DNA from: CAYSLA01 sp964431685
GTDB lineage: Bacteria; Armatimonadota; UBA5829
Direction: 5' to 3'
Assembly: GCA_964431685.1 (NCBI GenBank)
Contig: CAYSLA010000112.1
Location: forward strand, 1-11,487
DNA length: 11,487 nucleotides
Below, piece after piece: positions 7,088 to 11,487 of this stretch (position 1 is the stretch's first letter; every line of letters starts with the position of its first letter). A program made the translations under genes and the position numbers. The notes below the pieces were generated by a model that worked only from the letters and a program-made list of their open reading frames with translations, searched no databases and was not told the DNA's origin.

Positions 7088-7761
7088 GGACACGACCTTG
7101 CTTTGGCTATCACTATGATGGTTCGGGTTATCTCGGTGTGAGGAATGTGCACCCTGGCAACCTTTTCTACGACACCTCCCAACTCACCGATAATCGGCCT
7201 GGCGGCAGTGAGTTCCGCCTCGCACTCGTGACCCTTCTGAGCGATGAGCTGACCACCCACCCGCACAAGCGGCAGACAAAACTCCGCCAGCACGCTCATA
7301 TCAGCAAGCGCCCGTGCGAACGCGGCGTCGTAACTCTCTCTGAACTGGCGCCTGTGTCCCGCATCCTCCGCCCGAGCGTGCGCAAATTCTACGCCACCTA
7401 TCTCAAGCCTTTCTGCGGCGTCTCTGATGAAATCCAGCTTCTTTAGTGTGGAGTCCATAAATGTCACGTGCAGATCCGGGCGCGCAACCTTAATCGGCAT
7501 CCCCGGAAACCCCGCACCCGTTCCAACGTCCACAACTCTCGATCCCTCCTGCAGTCTGACCGCGGAAAGAGAGGTCAGCGAGTCGAGGTAGTGGTTGGTA
7601 ACTATGGCATTGGGGTCGGTGATTCTGGTAAGGTTCAGATTGGTGTTACATTCACACAGCAGCGAGGCAAACTCGTCAAGCAGACGAAGCTGTTCGTCAG
7701 TCAACTCAAGCCACAGGTCTGAGCAGCCTGACTTCAGTACATCCAGAGGAAGGAAAGCCAT
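7088..7761 (-). CDS. rsmG: 16S rRNA (guanine527-N7)-methyltransferase, 3' end lost in N-run
   Basis: RsmG (GidB) uses S-adenosylmethionine to methylate N7 of G527 in 16S rRNA; in several bacteria its loss gives low-level streptomycin resistance. The visible 224 residues contain HYLDSL (57-62), the SAM-binding motif VDVGTGAGFPG (77-87), FMDSTLKKLDFI (101-112), FARALAD (148-154) and ITRTIIVIAKARSC, which normally lies close to the C-terminus. The next partial codon is CCN (Pro), as in the family, so about 10-20 residues are probably lost in the gap. I chose ATG at 7761 because AGGGGG lies just upstream; a GTG at 7767 would place the start inside that Shine-Dalgarno. The gene follows mnmG on the same strand, a pairing seen in many bacteria, but an intrinsic terminator lies between them. 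Confidence 0.95.
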
Positions 7762-7774
7762 ACACACCCCCTAC

Positions 7775-7813
7775 AAAAACATTCCGTCCTCGGAGTCACT
7801 CGGGGACGGAATG
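7775..7813 (-). terminator. Intrinsic terminator or attenuator between mnmG and rsmG
   Basis: Positions 7780-7789 (CATTCCGTCC) and 7804-7813 (GGACGGAATG) form a perfect 10-base stem with a 14-base loop. On the minus strand the stem is followed immediately by five T (AAAAA at 7775-7779 on the plus strand). This orientation terminates transcripts coming from mnmG. The T-run ends only 13 bases before the rsmG ATG, so the hairpin would also sit in the leader of any transcript reading into rsmG. Confidence 0.85.
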
Positions 7814-7916
7814 CTATTACTACGGTTCTCTTGGGTTGGTACTGCCAAGCCCATATTTGGTTGTGTATTCACTTCTGCTATATGCTTACTTCTTGTACCC
7901 ATATTTGACGACAGAC
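7814..7916. other. AT-rich intergenic stretch upstream of the rsmG terminator hairpin
   Basis: This short stretch is clearly richer in A+T than its surroundings. CCCATATTTG occurs twice (7850-7859 and 7898-7907), 48 bases apart. I see no convincing -35/-10 pair on the minus strand. Any promoter serving rsmG separately from mnmG would have to lie here or in the end of mnmG. Confidence 0.4.
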
Positions 7917-9626
7917 CTACTTGTTTGTATCCATTTTCTTTCTTAATTTTTCGACATACACCGCCAGTATGGCGGTGTCCGCGGGAGTGATCCCAGGAAT
8001 ACGCGATGCCTGGCCCAGCGTGCGGGGACGCACCACGTCCAGCTTCTCCTTTGCCTGCCTGGATAGCGACGGCATAGATGCATAGTCAGTATCGTGAGGC
8101 ACAGACACGTGCTCAAGTTTCTCTGCCTGCAGGACCTGCTCCTTCTGGCGTTCTATGTATCCGCTGTACTTGATGCCAAGTTCAACCTGCTCCTCCACAT
8201 CNNNNNNNNNNNNNNNNNNNNNNNNNNNNNNNNNNNNNNNNNNNNNNNNNNNNNNNNNNNNNNNNNNNNNNNNNNNNNNNNNNNNNNNNNNNNNNNNNNN
8301 NAGCCGGTGTTCCGCTCTTGAGGTAAGCAGGCGGTACGGGTCGGCGACGCCCTTGGTTACAAGGTCGTCGATCATCACGCCAATGTATCCCTGGCTTCGC
8401 TCGATGACTACCGGCTCGTCACCCGAAAGCTGCCTGCAGGCGTTGATTCCCGCAATCAGGCCCTGCGCCGCAGCTTCCTCATAGCCCGACGTACCGTTGA
8501 TCTGTCCGGCCAGGAAGAGTCCCCCAACCTTCTTTGTCTCAAGCGACGGGCTTAGTTGCGTTGGCTGCACAAAGTCGTATTCGATGGCGTATCCCGGCCG
8601 GAACACGTGCACGTCCTCCAGACCGGGTATGGTTCGGAGGAACTCGATCTGCACATCCTCGGGCAGGCTGGTGGACATACCCTGGACGTAAAGCTCGTCG
8701 GTATCCCAGCCTTCCTGTTCCAGAAACACCTGGTGTCTGGAGCGGTCAGGAAACTTGACAATCTTGTCCTCAATGGACGGACAGTACCGAGGCCCCACCC
8801 CCGATATTCGCCCGCCATACATCGCGGAGCGCTCGAGATTCGCCAGGATGACGTCCCTTGTGCGGTCGTTTGTGTATGTGAGCCAGCAAGGCAGCAAGCT
8901 CTCGCCGCGATCCTTGACCGGGCGCGCCCGGTCAAAAGACATGAACGAAAACGGTCCCGCTTCCGGCTCGGACTCTTGCAACTCGCACTTGCTCAGGTCC
9001 ACGGTCTTCTTGTCGATGCGCGGAGTCGTGCCAGTCTTGAGGCGTCCGAGTTCAAGGCCGATGTCCCGCAGACTATCGGAGAGTCCCTCGGAGGCGAACT
9101 CTCCCGCCCGTCCGGCGTGTATCTGGGTCTCGCCAATATGGATGAGCCCCTTTAGGAATGTGCCTGTTGTGACCACAACGGCTCTGGAGTAGTAAGTTGT
9201 GCCCGTCTGTGTACGCACACCCCGAACGCGGCAGCCCTCTACCACAACTTCCTCCACCATTGCCTGAACCAGCTTCAGGTTGGGCTGATTCATCAGTGTT
9301 CGGCGCATGTATGCTTCGTACTGCCGCTTGTCCACCTGTGCGCGCAGGGCGTGAACAGCGGGGCCCTTACCGGTGTTGATGAGGCGGATGTGTGTGTAGG
9401 CCGCGTCAGTAGCCAGCGCCTGCTGGCCGCCAAGCGCATCGATTTCGCGTACAAGATGGCCCTTGGCAGGCCCGCCCAGGCTGCAGTTGCAGGCCATCTG
9501 GGCGACGGTGCTTATGTTAATGGTGAGCAGTAGCGTGGAACGCCCGAGACGTGCGGCGGCAAGCGCAGCCTCACACCCAGCGTGACCAGCTCCCACCACG
9601 ATAACATCGTAGTCGTACATACACAT
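7917..9626 (-). CDS. mnmG: tRNA uridine-5-carboxymethylaminomethyl modification enzyme MnmG, interrupted by N-run
   Basis: MnmG (GidA) is the FAD-dependent partner of MnmE, installing carboxymethylaminomethyl groups on the wobble uridine of certain tRNAs. Counting from the ATG at 9620: FAD-binding VIVVGAGHAGCEAA (6-19), MACNCSLGGPAKGHL (42-56) with the family cysteine, KTGTTPRID (195-203), GPRYCPSIEDK (276-286) with the second active-site cysteine, GLFLAGQINGTSGYEEAAAQG (367-387) and LLTSRAEHR (431-439). After the gap come EEQVELGIKYSGYIERQ and RPRTLGQASRIPGITPAD, the C-terminal MnmE-binding part. Both sides fit one gene, but about 100 residues are missing. ATGs at 9626 and 9620 are both possible; the frame extends another 175 codons upstream, but that extension shows no family similarity. 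mnmE is not in the window. Confidence 0.95.
   Translation of the reverse strand: MCMYDYDVIVVGAGHAGCEAALAAARLGRSTLLLTINISTVAQMACNCSLGGPAKGHLVREIDALGGQQALATDAAYTHIRLINTGKGPAVHALRAQVDKRQYEAYMRRTLMNQPNLKLVQAMVEEVVVEGCRVRGVRTQTGTTYYSRAVVVTTGTFLKGLIHIGETQIHAGRAGEFASEGLSDSLRDIGLELGRLKTGTTPRIDKKTVDLSKCELQESEPEAGPFSFMSFDRARPVKDRGESLLPCWLTYTNDRTRDVILANLERSAMYGGRISGVGPRYCPSIEDKIVKFPDRSRHQVFLEQEGWDTDELYVQGMSTSLPEDVQIEFLRTIPGLEDVHVFRPGYAIEYDFVQPTQLSPSLETKKVGGLFLAGQINGTSGYEEAAAQGLIAGINACRQLSGDEPVVIERSQGYIGVMIDDLVTKGVADPYRLLTSRAEHRXXXXXXXXXXXXXXXXXXXXXXXXXXXXXXXXXXDVEEQVELGIKYSGYIERQKEQVLQAEKLEHVSVPHDTDYASMPSLSRQAKEKLDVVRPRTLGQASRIPGITPADTAILAVYVEKLRKKMDTNK
8202..8301. other. Assembly gap of 100 N inside mnmG
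   Basis: This is a second run of exactly 100 N. It falls between the conserved SRAEHRL and VEEQVELGIKY segments of MnmG. In E. coli MnmG, by my recollection, about 100 residues separate these motifs, so the true missing length should be near 300 bases and the N count is only a placeholder. Confidence 0.98.
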
Positions 9627-9632
9627 ATTATA
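9618..9632 (-). promoter_or_regulatory. -10 box of mnmG placed for a leaderless mRNA
   Basis: On the minus strand a perfect TATAAT (9632-9627) is followed directly by ATG TGT ATG. Counting seven bases from the end of the box, the expected transcription start is the A of the second ATG (9620). No strong -35 is seen; TTCGCC lies about 19 bases upstream of the box. No good Shine-Dalgarno is available for either ATG if transcription starts here. Confidence 0.5.
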
Positions 9633-9667
9633 CAGCCCCCGCCCGCATGCTGGCGAATGCGCGATCG

Positions 9668-9676
9668 TGCTATAAT
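9668..9676 (+). promoter_or_regulatory. Extended -10 promoter for the DUF4139-like gene
   Basis: TGC followed by TATAAT (9671-9676) is an extended -10 element, which often works without a good -35; none is obvious here. Transcription would start near 9683, giving a leader of about 90 bases. Part of that leader can fold (TCGGAT with ATCCGA around GCG at about 9695-9709, or alternatively CTCGG with CCGAG). Confidence 0.55.
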
Positions 9677-9774
9677 GACCGGTGATGCACTCGGTCGGAT
9701 GCGATCCGAGACCGCACCTGGCTAAGAACTCACGGGCGACAGAGAAGTATCTCATACGAATGAAGGAGACTGGT

Positions 9775-11325
9775 ATGAAAAGGCTGCTTTTCGGACTGTT
9801 TGCCGCGGGGATCTGGATCACTGCGCTGCAATGCGGCGCGGCCCAGGAGAAGGAGAACGCGTATCTGTGGAAGCCGCGCGTGACCTCCGTGACTATCTTC
9901 AAGAACGGGCTGGGGTTCTTCATGCGAGAGGGAGAGGTTGGGCTTCGTGACGGGTGGAGCGTGTCCGACGCAGTACCCCCTGCATCGTTTGGCACACTTG
10001 CCATATTCTCGCACAAGTCGGACGAGACGGTTGATGTGGTCGGCTCCGGCCCAGGTGAGATTGTGGAGTTCGACGGCAAGGACGCGCCGGACGATGCGGC
10101 CTCCAAACGCTCACGGCTGGAAGACAGCCAGTTCCTGAGCGTGCAGCTCACTTACAAACGCGAAGGCAGAGACTACAGCGCGGCGGGCCGACTGGCGTCC
10201 GTGGGTCCGGAGTATGTGGTGCTGGACTCCGACAGCGGCAGTTCCGCGGTGCCGCTTGACGGGATCAGGAAGCTTCAGATACTGGACAACCCGCTTCGTG
10301 TGCACGTGCGCTCCGATTCCGGCAAGGCGCCGATAAGGACCAAACTAGGCATGGCCTATCTTCGCAAAGGCGTTACATGGATTCCCGAGTACACGCTCAG
10401 ACTCCTCGATGATGAGAATGCTGAACTCACCCTGCGCGGCACGATCGTGAACGAAGCGGAGGACCTGGTGCATTGCGACGTGAACTTCGTTGTTGGTGTA
10501 CCAAACTTCGTGCACACTGACTTTCTCGCACCTGTGGCCGTCGGGCAGGTCATCCGGACCATAGGCGCAGCCGTTGCACCGCCAAGTGTTTCCAACCAGA
10601 TCGCCAGCCGCGCTGGCATTGCGCAGGATGCCGCGTATGCCGAAACTGGTGTGGGCGACAGGCCAGTAGACTCCGGCGGTCGCGATGTCACTGGAAGCCT
10701 GCCTCAGTGGGAAGGAGCGGGAGCCTCGGACTACACCGTCTACACGCGCAAGGACCTCACTATACGGCGCGGCGAGAAGATGATCGTGAATCTGTTCGTC
10801 AAGCGGATCAAGTACAGTCACGCGTACAACTGGTCTCCGCCGGATGAGCTTCGACACAACCTGGTGCTGCAGAACGACACCGACAGCGCCTGGACAACAG
10901 GGCCATGCCTCGCAATGAGTGGAAGCAACGCGCTGAGTGAAGACCTGCTCAAATACGTGCCCAAGGGCGGCAAGGGCGAACTGCCGGTCACCACGGCAGT
11001 GAACATAACCCACGAGCAGAAAGAGGCCGAGACCGAGCGTAAACTCAAACACTACTCGCCAAACAACGTCAGTTTTATGGACCTGGTGACGGTGGGCGGC
11101 ACATTGGAGCTGAAGAACTACGGAGCCGAGCCCGCTGATCTTACCGCGGAGATTCGCGTCAAAGGCAAACCGATTTCCGCATCAGACGACGGGGTCATTA
11201 AGATCGACACCCAGGACCTGCGTCTCACCGAGCGAACTGCCACGATCAAATGGACAATGACCATCGGCGCGGGAGGGACCAAAGTTCTGCGCTACAGCTA
11301 TGAGAGGTACGTCCCGTCTAACTGA
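9775..11325 (+). CDS. Exported DUF4139-like protein
   Basis: The product has 516 residues. The start is the ATG at 9775, with AAGGAG (9763-9768) six bases upstream. The frame is open further back to a GTG at 9682, but that start would bury the signal peptide. The N-terminus is a typical Sec signal: MKRLL, a hydrophobic run to about residue 19, and a likely cleavage after GAA (21-23). A cysteine at 20 is present, but the preceding ALQ is not a good lipobox. The mature part looks beta-rich: SVTIFKNGLGFFMREGEV (38-55), LGMAYLRKGVTWIPEYTLRL (191-210), DVNFVVGVPNF (235-245), YTRKDLTIRRGEK (323-335). This resembles DUF4139 proteins of unknown function that often occur in environmental phyla. Residues about 255-320 are low in pattern and may be a loop. 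The gene stands alone, divergent from mnmG. Confidence 0.75.
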   Translation: MKRLLFGLFAAGIWITALQCGAAQEKENAYLWKPRVTSVTIFKNGLGFFMREGEVGLRDGWSVSDAVPPASFGTLAIFSHKSDETVDVVGSGPGEIVEFDGKDAPDDAASKRSRLEDSQFLSVQLTYKREGRDYSAAGRLASVGPEYVVLDSDSGSSAVPLDGIRKLQILDNPLRVHVRSDSGKAPIRTKLGMAYLRKGVTWIPEYTLRLLDDENAELTLRGTIVNEAEDLVHCDVNFVVGVPNFVHTDFLAPVAVGQVIRTIGAAVAPPSVSNQIASRAGIAQDAAYAETGVGDRPVDSGGRDVTGSLPQWEGAGASDYTVYTRKDLTIRRGEKMIVNLFVKRIKYSHAYNWSPPDELRHNLVLQNDTDSAWTTGPCLAMSGSNALSEDLLKYVPKGGKGELPVTTAVNITHEQKEAETERKLKHYSPNNVSFMDLVTVGGTLELKNYGAEPADLTAEIRVKGKPISASDDGVIKIDTQDLRLTERTATIKWTMTIGAGGTKVLRYSYERYVPSN

Positions 11326-11487
11326 AGTGGCGTAGTATTGTAGTGTGTGTAGTGTCGTATCGGGTGCTCTTCTCTCTTAGGATATGTTTTCTTGAGAACT
11401 AATTCTGGTGTGGCGTCCCATAGGTGGTATTTCCTATGCAACGAGTGGTTTTCCCGTGTATGTCCACTGGAACGGTTTGGCTCTGGT
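11326..11487. other. GT-rich non-coding tail
   Basis: The plus strand here is strongly biased to G and T at the start (repeated GTAGT and GTGTG units at 11331-11355). It then carries CATAGG (11419-11424) paired with CCTATG (11433-11438) around an 8-base loop. The T-run after that stem is too distant to call a terminator with confidence. No gene is visible before the window ends. Confidence 0.4.

Noticed and set aside
8556..9155. Plus-strand open frame inside mnmG
   Set aside because: It is antisense to the conserved MnmG core, including the GPRYC active-site segment, and shows no family resemblance.
9682..9774. Upstream GTG start for the DUF4139-like protein
   Set aside because: It would put 31 residues ahead of a clear signal peptide and ignore the AAGGAG Shine-Dalgarno at 9763-9768. 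The extended -10 at 9668-9676 makes this stretch a leader.
9627..10151. 175-codon N-terminal extension of MnmG
   Set aside because: The extension is antisense to the DUF4139-like gene and its promoter region. MnmG proteins normally begin just before the FAD-binding motif, which matches ATG 9620/9626.

Overview
The window is an ordinary bacterial housekeeping region of roughly 57-60% G+C (estimated by eye), carrying nine protein genes. No mobile element, CRISPR array, tRNA or rRNA gene was recognised. Two runs of exactly 100 N (6988-7087 and 8202-8301) mark scaffold joins, so this is a draft or metagenome-type assembly, and three genes are incomplete because of them. The Obg GTPase has the C-terminal OCT domain, and there is a LytR-CpsA-Psr envelope enzyme with a LytR_C tail. 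Together with the gene order and a DUF4139-like exported protein, this suggests a lineage outside Proteobacteria, such as Armatimonadota, Bacillota-like or Chloroflexota-like. Armatimonadota is my best guess, held with low confidence.

Region 1 (1-281) has no convincing gene. It holds a cluster of imperfect palindromes (about 13-155), then a near-consensus sigma70 promoter at 185-213 that should drive the gene run downstream. Region 2 (282 to about 6987) is a co-directional plus-strand series: obgE, proB (overlapping obgE by 11 bases), a 151-base gap with three copies of a palindromic element, proA, nadD (TTG start), an LCP-LytR_C gene, rsfS (possible ATA start), and a TPR/membrane-protein gene cut by the first N-run. 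ProB and ProA carry out the first two steps of proline synthesis. NadD makes the NAD precursor deamido-NAD. Obg and RsfS act on the large ribosomal subunit. The LCP protein attaches polymers to the cell wall.

Region 3 (7088-9626) is on the minus strand: mnmG (tRNA wobble-uridine modification) followed by rsmG (16S rRNA m7G methylation). A clear intrinsic terminator lies between them, only about 14 bases before the rsmG start codon. rsmG and the TPR gene converge into the first N-run, and mnmG is interrupted by the second.

Region 4 (9627-11487) begins with a short divergent promoter region. A -10 box for mnmG sits so close to the ATG that the mRNA may be leaderless, and an extended -10 box faces the other way. 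An exported DUF4139-like protein follows, then 160 bases of GT-rich sequence with no recognised gene.

I did not find a new defence, mobile or biosynthetic system. The points most worth a second look are the +/-/+ palindromic repeats between proB and proA, the likely ATA start of rsfS, the terminator/attenuator in front of rsmG, the possible leaderless mnmG promoter, and the N-run inside mnmG, which must stand for about 300 missing bases.
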